Part shown: in pieces, positions 27,692 to 36,542 of the stretch
Numbering within the stretch: position 1 is the first letter of the stretch
Layout of the letters: each line of letters starts with the position of its first letter
Source of the DNA: Gemmataceae bacterium
GTDB lineage: Bacteria > Planctomycetota > Planctomycetia > Gemmatales > Gemmataceae
Assembly: GCA_025055795.1 (NCBI GenBank)
Contig: JANWVV010000041.1
Span: 1 to 42,703 of the forward strand
Direction of reading: 5' to 3'
DNA: 42,703 nt
Notes under the pieces: generated by a model
Databases searched by the model: none
Seen by the model: only the letters and a program-made list of their open reading frames with translations
What the model was told of the DNA's origin: nothing
Position numbers and translations under genes: made by a program

Positions 27692-27809
27692 GCCCTCCCT
27701 ATTGGTGAACCCGGCTGATTATGATAGCGTAGATCCTATAAAGTGATGTGGCATAAGCGTGGTGGACCCAACCGAGGTAGATGCAGATACCATCCGTGGG
27801 GGGCACAGC

Positions 27810-29024
27810 GTGGATCGCCGTACATTTTTGACGTTGGCGGGCGGCGGATTTTTATGGGTATTGAGTGGCTGCAGCGGCAACCGGGGCATTCGCATCGTAT
27901 CCAGTCTGCCCCGCACCGGTTCGGCCCAAGGGCAGACCGATACGATTGTCAACGGCATCCGCATGGCTATTGAGGAGTATAACGGGGAGATCGCCGGTCT
28001 GCCGATCGACTATGTAGATAAGGACGACGCCACCGCCGCGCAAGGGCAGTGGGATGCTGGCAAAGAGGCCGACAACGCCCGCGAGGCGATTGCCGATCGT
28101 AACGTACTTGCGTACATCGGACCCTACAATTCCGGGGCCTCGATGGTGTCGCAGCCGATCCTCAACGACGCGGGACTGGTGCAAATTTCACCCTCGGCGA
28201 CCTGGCCGGGACTAACCAAAAAGGTCCCCAACAACACCAAGGACGAGCCGGCCATTTATCGTCCCAGCGGCAAAATCAACTTCTGTCGCGTTTGTCCTAA
28301 TGACTTTGTGCAAGGCCCGCTTAGCGCCCTGTTCGCCCATGAACAATTGAAGGTCAAATCGGTCTACGTCCTGGATGACAAGGAACTTTACGGTGCGGGC
28401 ATCGCCACTATTTTCAAGCAGAAGTGCGAGGAATTGGGCATCAAGGTGCTGGGACACGACAGCATCGTGGCGACCCAGAAGAACTTCAAGTCGGTGATCC
28501 AGGGGATTCGCAAGCTCGGACCGGACATGGTCTATTTCGGCGGCACCAGCCAAAGTGGTGGCCCCCAGATAGCCATCGACATGCTGGGCGAAGGATTGCA
28601 TGTTCCCCTGATGGTGCCGGACGGCTGCTACGAGAAGGCCTTCATCGATGCTGCAGGCGCCGACACGTTCCAGACTATCCCCTGTTACGCCACCATGGGG
28701 GGCTACGATCCAGCCTTTGCACTGGAGCAAGGAGGAAGCGTCGCCGATTTCGTCAAACGCTATCAGGAAAAATACAAGAAAATGCCGGAGGCCTACGCTG
28801 TCTATGGCTACGAATGCGCCAAAGTGATCCTGGAAGCCATCCGTAAGGTAGGCCAGAAGGATCGTGATGCCGTGCGGGAGGCCGTCCTGGCCACCAAGGA
28901 CTTCGACAAGGGCGCCTTGGGTCGCTGGAGCTTCGACGCCGACGGCGATACCACCTTGCGCGTCCTGACCATCAGCCGGATTGTCGATGGGGCCTTCAAG
29001 CCACAGCGTACTATCAAGGATTGA
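27810..29024 (+). CDS. Branched-chain amino acid-type ABC transporter, substrate-binding lipoprotein (LivJ-like)
   Basis: A 404-residue type 1 periplasmic binding protein. The N terminus VDRRTFLTLAGGGFLWVLSGC has a twin-arginine motif and a lipobox (LSGC), so it is probably a Tat-exported lipoprotein. The mature part follows the LivJ/Peripla_BP_6 pattern: GIRIVSSLPRTGSAQGQTDT, then IAYIGPYNSGAS-like and KSVYVLDDKELYG segments. GTG 27810 is preferred: a G-rich site (27796-27803) lies six bases before it and the signal peptide starts there; an in-frame GTG at 27759 would add 17 hydrophilic residues. It is the first gene of the liv cluster. The substrate may be Leu/Ile/Val or another amide or urea. 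Confidence 0.88.
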   Translation: MDRRTFLTLAGGGFLWVLSGCSGNRGIRIVSSLPRTGSAQGQTDTIVNGIRMAIEEYNGEIAGLPIDYVDKDDATAAQGQWDAGKEADNAREAIADRNVLAYIGPYNSGASMVSQPILNDAGLVQISPSATWPGLTKKVPNNTKDEPAIYRPSGKINFCRVCPNDFVQGPLSALFAHEQLKVKSVYVLDDKELYGAGIATIFKQKCEELGIKVLGHDSIVATQKNFKSVIQGIRKLGPDMVYFGGTSQSGGPQIAIDMLGEGLHVPLMVPDGCYEKAFIDAAGADTFQTIPCYATMGGYDPAFALEQGGSVADFVKRYQEKYKKMPEAYAVYGYECAKVILEAIRKVGQKDRDAVREAVLATKDFDKGALGRWSFDADGDTTLRVLTISRIVDGAFKPQRTIKD

Positions 29025-29363
29025 CAATCCGCTGTAGCAGTGCATACAACCGATCCCGTGCCGTCGCGTAGGCAGCTCCGGCCTGGTCTGCACCTGACCC
29101 GCGTGATCTTTCTCTCCCTTTTACTCGCACCTGACATTTGCGCCTAAGGAACCAGTGGCACCTTGCCGTCGGAACTAACTACACTGGGACAGTCTTGTTG
29201 CTATTTTTTCTGCAAAGGACACAGCGGACGCCGGCAGGGCTTGGACAGCAGAACGTGGCCAGGGAGTTCAAAGCTGTACGACGCTTCTGCGGCAGACATG
29301 CCTACGATTGCCGGCGTAGCAGAAAAATCGCACCAACGGACCACAATTGCGGGGAATTGTGCA
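29025..29363. other. Spacer between livJ-like and livH-like genes
   Basis: The livH frame is open leftwards to 29163, but the extra residues are Cys/Ser/Arg-rich with no membrane character and lack a ribosome binding site, so I treat this as untranslated. No clear hairpin with a U tract was seen. The gap would allow higher expression of the binding protein than of the permease genes. Confidence 0.4.
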
Positions 29364-30314
29364 ATGGAAGGGTGGCTTGCCCCCACGGAACTGGCGGGGG
29401 GTTTTCTCCAGTTTCTTATTCTGGGGCTGGTCATCGGCTCGCTCTACGCCCTGATCGCCCTGGGATACACCATGGTTTATGGCATCATCGAACTGATCAA
29501 TTTTGCCCACGGCGATCTGTTCATGCTGGGGGCGTTTTTCGCCTTGGGATTGGCCATCTGGCCGATGGGTGTCACCACGGCTGAGGCTCCCCTGCCTGCC
29601 CTGGTGGCCACCGTGGCCCTGATGCTTCTGCTCACTCCGCTGTTCTGCGCCATAGTAAACGTCAGCGTGGACCGGGTAGTCTATCGGCCCTTACGCAACT
29701 CGCCCAAACTGACGGTAATCGTCTCAGCGATTGGTGTTAGTTTCATCTTCATGAACATCGGCCTGTTATGGCGGGGAGCAACGCCGGTCAAGTTCCCTGA
29801 TCTGATCAGCGATGCCAACCTGCTGGAAGGAACAGGGCTGCGGTTCACCTGGAAGGACCTGATGGTAGTCGCTGTGACGGTTCCCACCATGATTGCCCTG
29901 ACGTTGTTTGTCCGTTACACCCGTCTGGGCAAGGCGATGCGGGCCACAGCGCAAAACCCTGTAGCGGCCCAGTTAATGGGTATCAACGTCAATCGGGTCA
30001 TTGCCGTGACCTTTGCCATTGGTGGGGCATTGGCTGGCGTGGCCTCGGTCATCTACGGATTGTACATCAAGGCCGTGGATTACCAGATGGGCTTTCAAAA
30101 CGGGCTGTATGCCTTTACGGCCGCGGTGCTGGGAGGGGTGGGCAACATTCCTGGCGCGGTGCTGGGGGGCCTGACCATCGGTGTGGTCGGTGAACTGGCC
30201 AAGGCCTACCTGGGTGCCAAATGGAGTGAAGCGGTCATTTTCGGCATTCTGATCGTGGTCTTGTTGTTCCGACCCACAGGACTGCTGGGGGCCCGCACGC
30301 GGGAAAAAGTATGA
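29364..30314 (+). CDS. Branched-chain amino acid-type ABC transporter permease (LivH-like)
   Basis: A 316-residue inner-membrane permease with about eight hydrophobic segments. LivH hallmarks are present: GLVIGSLYALIALGYTMVYG, ELINFAHGDLFMLGAF, DRVVYRPLR, TAQNPVAAQLMGINV (the loop that contacts the ATPase) and AVLGGVGNIPGAVLGGL. ATG 29364 fits the family N terminus and has GGGGAA seven bases upstream. Its stop overlaps the next start (ATGA at 30311-30314), so it is translationally coupled to the LivM-like gene. Confidence 0.93.
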   Translation: MEGWLAPTELAGGFLQFLILGLVIGSLYALIALGYTMVYGIIELINFAHGDLFMLGAFFALGLAIWPMGVTTAEAPLPALVATVALMLLLTPLFCAIVNVSVDRVVYRPLRNSPKLTVIVSAIGVSFIFMNIGLLWRGATPVKFPDLISDANLLEGTGLRFTWKDLMVVAVTVPTMIALTLFVRYTRLGKAMRATAQNPVAAQLMGINVNRVIAVTFAIGGALAGVASVIYGLYIKAVDYQMGFQNGLYAFTAAVLGGVGNIPGAVLGGLTIGVVGELAKAYLGAKWSEAVIFGILIVVLLFRPTGLLGARTREKV

Positions 30315-31501
30315 AACGGCTGCTGCAACACTGGGTAGTGGTCCTGTTCGTGCTGCTGGCCGTCTATCCCCTGCTACCGGTAGCCGAGGCCACCCGGGGC
30401 GAACAATTCACCCACTTGTTCATCTATGCCATTTTGGCGCAGGGCCTCAACATCGTACTGGGACTGACGGGCCTGTTGCATCTGGGGATCGCCGCCTTTT
30501 TCGCGATCGGGGCCTACACGGTAGGTATCCTGACCGTCAGTCATTTCCCGTTCCAGCAGTCGTTTGCCGTGGCCGCTGTGGCCGCTGTGGTCATGGCCGC
30601 CTTGGCCGGCGTGCTCACCACCGCCCCTATCCTGCGCCTCCGCGGCGATTACCTGGCTCTGGTCACTCTGGGGTTAGGACTCATCGTGCTGTATGCCATC
30701 CGTAACCTGGACCCGATTACCGACGGGACTAAGGGACTGGGACCGATCGACGCCGGACCGCTGCCAGGCTTTAGTGGCAGGAACCTGGAAAGCTGGCGAC
30801 TCAAAAGCGATTGGGGCCGCAATTGGTACAACTACCCCTACTTTTACTACCTGAGCTTGACGGCGTTAGGTGCCGTCATGCTGCTGGTACGCAATCTGGA
30901 ACATTCCCGACTGGGACGGGCCTGGGTGGCGCTGCGTGAGGACGAACTGGCTGCCACCTGCATGGGTCTGAACCCGGCCCGTCTGAAGCTGGCAGCGATC
31001 GCCGTTGGGGGTGGAGTAGCGGGCCTGGCCGGGGCACTCTATGCCATGGCCCTACGCCACACCGGCAACCCCCAAGCGTACGACTTTACCTTGTCCATGC
31101 TCATGATCTGCTGCGTCATCCTGGGGGGAATGGGCAACCGCAACGGCGTTTTACTGGGCACTTTCCTGCTGATCGGCTTCGATCGCATTCTGACCAGTAT
31201 TCTGGACAACGAAATCCAGGCCTGGGTAGGTAGTGCGGCACCATACCTGAAACTGAGTGGTTACCGGTTGCTTATCTTCGGCCTGGTCTTGATCCTGATG
31301 ATGCGGTTTCGACCCGAGGGTTTGTTACCGGCCCGCCGCATCCAACGGGAGTTGCATCCGGAATACGACGAGGCCGTGGGCCGGGCGGCCGCCCAGGCCG
31401 AGCTGGCCGAGACCGCGGCGACCGCCGCGGAAAGTCCCGCACCGCTGCCCCTACATGCGTCGAACGCCCCCGCCTCCGACACCCAACACTCGTTCCGTTA
31501 A
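30311..31501 (+). CDS. Branched-chain amino acid-type ABC transporter permease (LivM-like)
   Basis: A 396-residue permease that pairs with the LivH-like protein. Motifs: AQGLNIVLGLTGLLHLGIAA, RLRGDYLALVTLGLG, the ATPase-contact loop RAWVALREDELAATCMGLN and CVILGGMGNRNGVLLG. About nine hydrophobic segments are present. The last 55 residues are a soluble Ala/Glu-rich tail (AQAELAETAATAAES) longer than in E. coli LivM. The start overlaps the previous stop by ATGA. Confidence 0.93.
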   Translation: MKRLLQHWVVVLFVLLAVYPLLPVAEATRGEQFTHLFIYAILAQGLNIVLGLTGLLHLGIAAFFAIGAYTVGILTVSHFPFQQSFAVAAVAAVVMAALAGVLTTAPILRLRGDYLALVTLGLGLIVLYAIRNLDPITDGTKGLGPIDAGPLPGFSGRNLESWRLKSDWGRNWYNYPYFYYLSLTALGAVMLLVRNLEHSRLGRAWVALREDELAATCMGLNPARLKLAAIAVGGGVAGLAGALYAMALRHTGNPQAYDFTLSMLMICCVILGGMGNRNGVLLGTFLLIGFDRILTSILDNEIQAWVGSAAPYLKLSGYRLLIFGLVLILMMRFRPEGLLPARRIQRELHPEYDEAVGRAAAQAELAETAATAAESPAPLPLHASNAPASDTQHSFR

Positions 31502-31597
31502 CACACCCCTATCGCTACTACGACCATGCACAACCCTGATCGGATGGACAACCTGAGTGTCAGCTCCGTGCAGCGAACTGTCAGTTCCGAGGCGACC

Positions 31598-32638
31598 ATG
31601 CCGTTGCTGAAAATCGATCAACTGACCATGCGGTTCGGTGGCCTGACCGCCGTACAGCAACTGGACCTGGAAGTGCAGCCGGGACAAATTTTTTCCATCA
31701 TCGGGCCCAACGGTGCAGGTAAAACGACAGTCTTCAATGCTATAACAGGCATTTTTCCCCCCACCAGTGGCCGCATCTGGTTCAACGGTCAGCCACTGGA
31801 TCCAACCTGGACGCCGCGAGCCTGGATCCTGACGCTGCTGGTCGGCTTGTGCACCGGTCTGCTCCTAGCCGGACTGGCTGTGAACATCGAAGGGCTGTGG
31901 CAAACAATGATCCGGGATAACATGCCCCGCGAGCGGGGCCAGCCGTTTCCCTGGTCGAAGGCGTGGGCCGATGCGGGCCGTTACGTGGCCGAACGGAGCA
32001 GCCGGGCCGGCTGGGCCTTTATCATCGGGACCGTTCTGGGCGGCGCAGGAATGCTGGTCAGCTGGCAGCGGGCCCAGCGGGCACCGGACGCTATCGCCCA
32101 TCGCGGTATCGCCCGCACCTTTCAAAACATTCGTCTGTTCCCGGGTATGACCGTGCTGGAAAACGTGCTGATCGGCATGAGTCGGACTCTGCGAACTCCG
32201 CCGTTGCTGGCGGCTCTGGGTCTGGCCCGGCACCGGCAGGAAGAACAGCAGGCCGAACGCCGGGCGGCTGAACTACTAGCCTTTGTCGGGCTGACCGGTC
32301 GCCATAATGAACTGGCCAAAAACCTGCCCTATGGCGATCAGCGTCGTCTGGAAATCGCCCGGGCCCTGGCCACGCAACCGCGTTTGCTACTGCTGGATGA
32401 ACCGGCCGCCGGCATGAACCCGACCGAAACCGCGGATCTGATGCAATTGATCCGTCGCATCCGCGAGCGGGGCATTACCATTTTGCTCATCGAGCATCAC
32501 ATGAAACTGGTCATGGGCATTTCCGACCGCATTGCCGTTCTGGATTACGGCGTCAAGATAGCCGAAGGACCGCCCGCGGAGGTCTGCAACGATCCCAAAG
32601 TCATCGAAGCTTATCTGGGTAAAGAGGAGGTGTCATGA
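31598..32638 (+). CDS. LivG-like ABC ATPase with a two-helix membrane insertion
   Basis: A 346-residue ATPase subunit. Walker A is GPNGAGKTT (36-44), the Q-loop is in ARTFQNIRLF (Gln176), the signature is LPYGDQRRLEIARAL, Walker B LLLLDEPAAGMNPTE, and the H-loop LLIEHHM. All are LivG-like. In normal LivG (about 255 residues) Walker A is followed some 45-50 residues later by the Q-loop. Here residues about 70-162 are extra and contain two hydrophobic helices (about 75-98 and 137-157) joined by a charged loop. The insertion replaces the short loop before RGIARTFQNIRLFP. ATG 31598 follows GAGG at five bases; ATG 31526 lacks a site. It is coupled to the LivF-like gene (ATGA at 32635-32638). Confidence 0.9.
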   Translation: MPLLKIDQLTMRFGGLTAVQQLDLEVQPGQIFSIIGPNGAGKTTVFNAITGIFPPTSGRIWFNGQPLDPTWTPRAWILTLLVGLCTGLLLAGLAVNIEGLWQTMIRDNMPRERGQPFPWSKAWADAGRYVAERSSRAGWAFIIGTVLGGAGMLVSWQRAQRAPDAIAHRGIARTFQNIRLFPGMTVLENVLIGMSRTLRTPPLLAALGLARHRQEEQQAERRAAELLAFVGLTGRHNELAKNLPYGDQRRLEIARALATQPRLLLLDEPAAGMNPTETADLMQLIRRIRERGITILLIEHHMKLVMGISDRIAVLDYGVKIAEGPPAEVCNDPKVIEAYLGKEEVS

Positions 32639-33444
32639 CCGCGGCTGTCCCCTCTGCCGCTTCCGCTGAGCTTTCGCCAGGAGTGCCCCAGCCCGCCACT
32701 GGAGACGCAACCTCCCCGGCGACGGCCTCGCCTTTATTGCTCGTTGAGGACCTGGAAGCCGGCTATGGCCCCATCAACGTGCTGCATCGCTTGTCGTTGA
32801 CCGTCTATCCGGGCGAGATTGTGGCCATCATCGGGGCCAACGGGGCGGGCAAGACCACAACGCTGCTGGCCATTTCCGGTATCGTTCCCGCCCGCGCTGG
32901 CCGCATCGTGTTTCAAGGCCGTGACCTGACTGCCGAAGGCATTCCCCCCCACGAAATCGTGCGCTTGGGTCTGGCCCATGCCCCCGAAGGGCGCAAAATC
33001 TTTCCCCGCCTGACCGTCCGCGAAAACCTGGACATGGGCGCTTTCACCCGCAACGACCCGGATGGTATCGCCGCCGATCTGGAAAAGGTCTTTACCTTGT
33101 TCCCCATCTTGCGGCAACGGCAGCAGCAACCAGGTGGGCTACTTTCCGGTGGCGAACAGCAAATGCTGGCCATTGCCCGGGCCTTGATGGCCCGTCCCAA
33201 ACTCCTGTTGCTCGACGAACCTTCCCTGGGACTAGCCCCACAGATCGTCGTGCACATCTTCCAGGTCATCCGGGAGTTGAACCGGCAGGGGGTCTCGGTC
33301 TTGCTGGTGGAGCAAAATGCCCGCATGGCTCTGAAAAATGCCCATCGTGGCTATGTCTTGGAAACCGGTCGGATTACCCTTAGCGGCACCGGCCAACAGT
33401 TGCTCCATGACCCCCGTGTCCGCGCTGCTTACCTGGGCGAATAA
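32635..33444 (+). CDS. Branched-chain amino acid-type ABC transporter ATPase (LivF-like)
   Basis: A 269-residue second ATPase subunit. Walker A GANGAGKTTTL, LivF-specific APEGRKIFPRLTVRENL, signature LLSGGEQQMLAIARAL, Walker B LLLLDEPSLGLAPQ and H-loop LLVEQNARM. Residues 1-32 are an Ala/Pro/Thr-rich extension not seen in E. coli LivF. Unlike the LivG-like partner it has no membrane insertion. GAGGAGG lies just before the ATG, and the start overlaps the livG stop. It is the last gene of the operon. Confidence 0.94.
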   Translation: MTAAVPSAASAELSPGVPQPATGDATSPATASPLLLVEDLEAGYGPINVLHRLSLTVYPGEIVAIIGANGAGKTTTLLAISGIVPARAGRIVFQGRDLTAEGIPPHEIVRLGLAHAPEGRKIFPRLTVRENLDMGAFTRNDPDGIAADLEKVFTLFPILRQRQQQPGGLLSGGEQQMLAIARALMARPKLLLLDEPSLGLAPQIVVHIFQVIRELNRQGVSVLLVEQNARMALKNAHRGYVLETGRITLSGTGQQLLHDPRVRAAYLGE

Positions 33445-33643
33445 ATCATTCCCGTCGAAGCGTCTTTGGACCCCTCGATCGGCCGCCAGTTGCGGCGAAA
33501 TCACCCCCCTCAGGCCGACTTGGATGACTGCGATGACCGGATTGATCACCCAGCAGCCGTGGCAATGATCGAGGAAAGAAGCTGGATGTCCACCGCTGGA
33601 TGAATCGTTGTTTTTCCAGAATGAGGCAGGCCAGCATTAGAGA

Positions 33644-33659
33644 GACTGTTGCAACAGTC
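33644..33659. repeat. 16-bp perfect palindrome between convergent genes
   Basis: GACTGTTGCAACAGTC reads the same on both strands. It lies between the 3' ends of livF-like and the lyase gene, where it could form a small hairpin (GACTG/CAGTC, loop TTGCAA). Tails are only weakly U-rich (TCTCTAATG on the minus strand), so a bidirectional terminator is possible but weak. The rest of the 33445-33687 spacer shows nothing. Confidence 0.5.
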
Positions 33660-33687
33660 GCTGTCTTGTGTCGGTACATACATGTGG

Positions 33688-34611
33688 TTAGTGGAGGGGC
33701 GGGGCGACATCAAGGAGTTCCTGTTCAATCCAGTGGCGGAACTGGGCACTTTGCTCGGCTGTCAGATTGCGCAAGGGCAGGCGGACCGGACCCAGATCGA
33801 GCCCTCTCCAGCGAAGCAATTCCTTGGCGGCGGCGAGGTACCCCATGGTCAGCATGCGTCGGATCAAGCGGGCAGCCTGTGCCTGTTGTTGGCGGGCGGT
33901 CATCAGGTCGCCCTGCTCGGCGCTATGCAGTATGCGTCGGAACAGCGGGGTGGCGAAATTATAGCTGCTTCCCACGGCCGCCTGTGCTCCCAGCACCCAA
34001 GCGGCCAGCAGTTGTTCGTCGACCCCATAAAAGACACGCCATCGCCCCTGCCCTGCCTGCAGCAGTAACTGAAAATCAAGCAAATCGGTATGAGTAAACT
34101 TGACGCCCGCAAAGTGGGGAATCTGCTCGCAGGCCTGTTCGATCCACTCGGTCAAGGGAAAGTGGACACCCGTCAGAGCAGGAATGTGATAAAAGTAAAA
34201 GGGTGTGCCCGGCGCGGCCAGAGCCACCTGCCGACAGCAAGCCACCAGATCGGCGGGGGTAGCGGGCTTGAAATAATGAGGACTGAGCAGGGCGATGCCA
34301 ATTGCTCCCTGCCGTTGGGCGTTAACCGCCAGTAGCTGGCTATCCTTCAGGCAATTGGCCCCCACGTGGACCAGCACTGCCAGACCGTAGGCCCGGCCCA
34401 CTTCCAGCCATCGCGACGCCAAAGCCAGACGTTCCTCGATCGATAACGAACTGAACTCTCCCGTCGTTCCGCCGACAAAAACAGCCGTGACCCCCTCGGC
34501 CCGTAAGAACTCGGCCTGCCGTTCCACCATCGCCAAGTGTAATTCCCCGTCGGCTGTCAGAGGTGTCAAAACCGCTGGGATCAACCCCCTTATGTCAAAA
34601 GGCTCCCCCAT
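33688..34611 (-). CDS. N-acetylneuraminate lyase (DapA/NanA superfamily)
   Basis: A 307-residue TIM-barrel class I aldolase that splits sialic acid into N-acetylmannosamine and pyruvate. The motif GGTTGEFSSLS binds the pyruvate carboxylate, FYHIPALTGV (as YFYHIPALTGV) carries the catalytic Tyr, and GVKFTHTDLLDF the Schiff-base Lys. These segments and FYGVDEQLLAA, VGSSYNF and GPVRLPL resemble the animal-type lyase more than dihydrodipicolinate synthase. ATG 34611 follows GGGGGA and gives the normal family length; ATG 34629 is an alternative. It is a single gene, divergent from the next one; no other sialic acid gene is nearby. Confidence 0.88.
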   Translation of the reverse strand: MGEPFDIRGLIPAVLTPLTADGELHLAMVERQAEFLRAEGVTAVFVGGTTGEFSSLSIEERLALASRWLEVGRAYGLAVLVHVGANCLKDSQLLAVNAQRQGAIGIALLSPHYFKPATPADLVACCRQVALAAPGTPFYFYHIPALTGVHFPLTEWIEQACEQIPHFAGVKFTHTDLLDFQLLLQAGQGRWRVFYGVDEQLLAAWVLGAQAAVGSSYNFATPLFRRILHSAEQGDLMTARQQQAQAARLIRRMLTMGYLAAAKELLRWRGLDLGPVRLPLRNLTAEQSAQFRHWIEQELLDVAPPLH

Positions 34612-34761
34612 GTGTCCCCCATAACGCATCAACCGGTTGCTTCGGTTAAGTAGTTTCCAGCCATGGACTCGACAACTCCGCATACCTCCTGTCACTTGGA
34701 AGGATATAACATCCGGCAACGCGGATCGAATGATCTATTATCCCGAGGCGTCACACGCGTC

Positions 34762-36246
34762 ATGAGTGTCACGGCTTCCCTGTCACTACTGTCCCGGAGA
34801 CCACGCAGGTCCTCTCCCGTTCACCAGCAAGCGTCTGCAACAACTGACGGGTTTGCAGAAACGGAGGCAATTGCGGCACCGCCCACGCAGCCCGCTTCGC
34901 TCCGTCGCCACGTGTTGAAACGGCTGTCCTTGGTGCTGGGCCTGTTTTGCCTAGTAATGGAACTGGATTATCGCTTCTGGAGCGCGGGATCGTTGTTAGT
35001 GGGATCAGGGGTATCGCTTGCCGCGGCTAGCCAAGGGGGGCAGTTCGTCTCACCATCTGGCCCCAACGAATCAATCAACGATGAGTGGATTGTGTATGCT
35101 TGTGGCAGTGAGCTGCCCAAGCGGGGGACGGTGGTCGCTTTGGACAAAGAAACTACACGGCTGCGGCTGGCTAACGGACAGATGGTGTCCCTGACCGGCG
35201 TCTATCATTGGCAGCGATCGGAGGTACCCTTTCCACGTTTCCCGACTGCTCCGCACTTCCTTACAGTAGCCGGCGACCGGATAACGGGTACTTTCCGGGG
35301 TCTGGATCAGGACCGCCTGGTGTGGTTAGCGGCCGTGCACAGCCAGGAGGCCCCCCCCTGGCGAGTGCCCTGGTCCGCTTTGCAGGTGGTCTGGCTCATC
35401 GATCAACCTGCACACGTACCGCTTCATCCGTCCGAATACCCGTGGTTGCGTAACATCGTCAACCACGATGTGCTCTTGCTTCGCAACGGGGACGTGCTCC
35501 GCGGTGTGTTACTCGAGAACACCGGAGCCGACCCATCAGATCGTTGCACGATCCAGTTGCCCGCAGGAACGACCCGTCAACTGACGCCGCAGCAGGTGGC
35601 CGCCATAGCCTTCAACCCCGCATTGCTCCGGATGAAGAAAGTCCAGGAACCGCTATTATTAGCGGTGCTGCAGGATGGCAGCCGATTGCATTTACGGCAG
35701 TTCCGTCTGGCTGACCAGACGCTGCACGGTACGACCCTGTGGGGAGCAGCGGTGGTGATCCCTTGGCCGCAGGTAGTCGGGGCGAGCCTGCTGACGTCTG
35801 CTATTCCCCGCCTGACGGACCTGTCGGCAGTCCAGGTGGAGCAACAGCCTTATCTGGACACGGTCACCCCACTAGGTCGTCATTGTCAGCCCGATGGTCG
35901 GCCTCTGGAACTGTTCTGGTCATCCGGAAAAGCAACTGCCGATTGGGGATTGGCCCTGACTCCTCGAACCAGCCTGCGGTATCAGCTAGCCGGCCGCTAT
36001 CGTCGCCTCGAGGCGTGGGTAGCCTTGGCACCATCGGCTGCACCCACCAGTCGGGTCCGTCTGCGACTGGTGGGCGATGACCGTTCCCTGCCCTTGCCCC
36101 ACGACGGCCTGCTTACCTATGGCCCCGCCCAGTGGATCCAGGTACCCTTGCACAACGCCCAGGAATTGACCTTAACTGTTGATTTTGCCAGCGCGGGGGA
36201 ACCCGGAGCCGTTACACTGTGGGGCTGGCCTCGTCTGATCCCCTGA
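34762..36246 (+). CDS. Hypothetical membrane-anchored or secreted protein with NPCBM-like C-terminal domain
   Basis: A 494-residue protein, start uncertain (ATG 34762; ATG 34663 would add 33 residues; neither has a strong site). One hydrophobic helix (LSLVLGLFCLVMELDYRFW, about residues 55-75) probably anchors or exports it. The middle has repeated beta-rich units that read like small SH3- or LSm-like repeats (for example RGTVVALDKETTRLRLANGQ, LRNGDVLRGVLLENTG, LQDGSRLHLRQFRLADQ). The C-terminal 140 residues resemble NPCBM/NEW2 carbohydrate-binding modules (YLDTVTPLGRHCQPDGRPL, LRYQLAGRYRRLEAWVAL). A role in binding cell-surface or environmental glycans is likely but inferred. Such proteins are frequent in planctomycetes. 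Confidence 0.68.
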   Translation: MSVTASLSLLSRRPRRSSPVHQQASATTDGFAETEAIAAPPTQPASLRRHVLKRLSLVLGLFCLVMELDYRFWSAGSLLVGSGVSLAAASQGGQFVSPSGPNESINDEWIVYACGSELPKRGTVVALDKETTRLRLANGQMVSLTGVYHWQRSEVPFPRFPTAPHFLTVAGDRITGTFRGLDQDRLVWLAAVHSQEAPPWRVPWSALQVVWLIDQPAHVPLHPSEYPWLRNIVNHDVLLLRNGDVLRGVLLENTGADPSDRCTIQLPAGTTRQLTPQQVAAIAFNPALLRMKKVQEPLLLAVLQDGSRLHLRQFRLADQTLHGTTLWGAAVVIPWPQVVGASLLTSAIPRLTDLSAVQVEQQPYLDTVTPLGRHCQPDGRPLELFWSSGKATADWGLALTPRTSLRYQLAGRYRRLEAWVALAPSAAPTSRVRLRLVGDDRSLPLPHDGLLTYGPAQWIQVPLHNAQELTLTVDFASAGEPGAVTLWGWPRLIP

Positions 36247-36542
36247 AAATCGGCCAGCGGCACCGTGCCACCGCCCCACCCAGCAAACACTAACAACTTG
36301 GAGCAACGCTGAGCCGCTGAAAGTCATTTAAAAGCACGACACCTGGTCAGCGGCACCTGACACAGCCAGGATCAGGCCACGGAGGGGGCGAACACCGATC
36401 GGTTCCGAAATCAATACGGCCGCAACAAGGGTTGGTGTCACCTATCCTGTTGAAACCCCAACCACTTGCCCATTGGGCCGCGTGGGAGGCCAAGGGAATA
36501 CCATGGCCCCTCGGGGATAGATGGTCGTCCACTTGATTGAGC
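36247..36542. other. Convergent spacer downstream of rpsI
   Basis: No gene. A short stem GTCAG-CGGCAC-CTGAC lies near 36348-36363 and a longer imperfect stem around 36490-36516; neither has a U tract on the strand that would end rpsI, so the terminator is not identified. Confidence 0.35.

Noticed and set aside
28212..29093. 293-codon minus frame opposite the LivJ-like gene
   Set aside because: Antisense shadow; the plus-strand frame has a signal peptide and family motifs.
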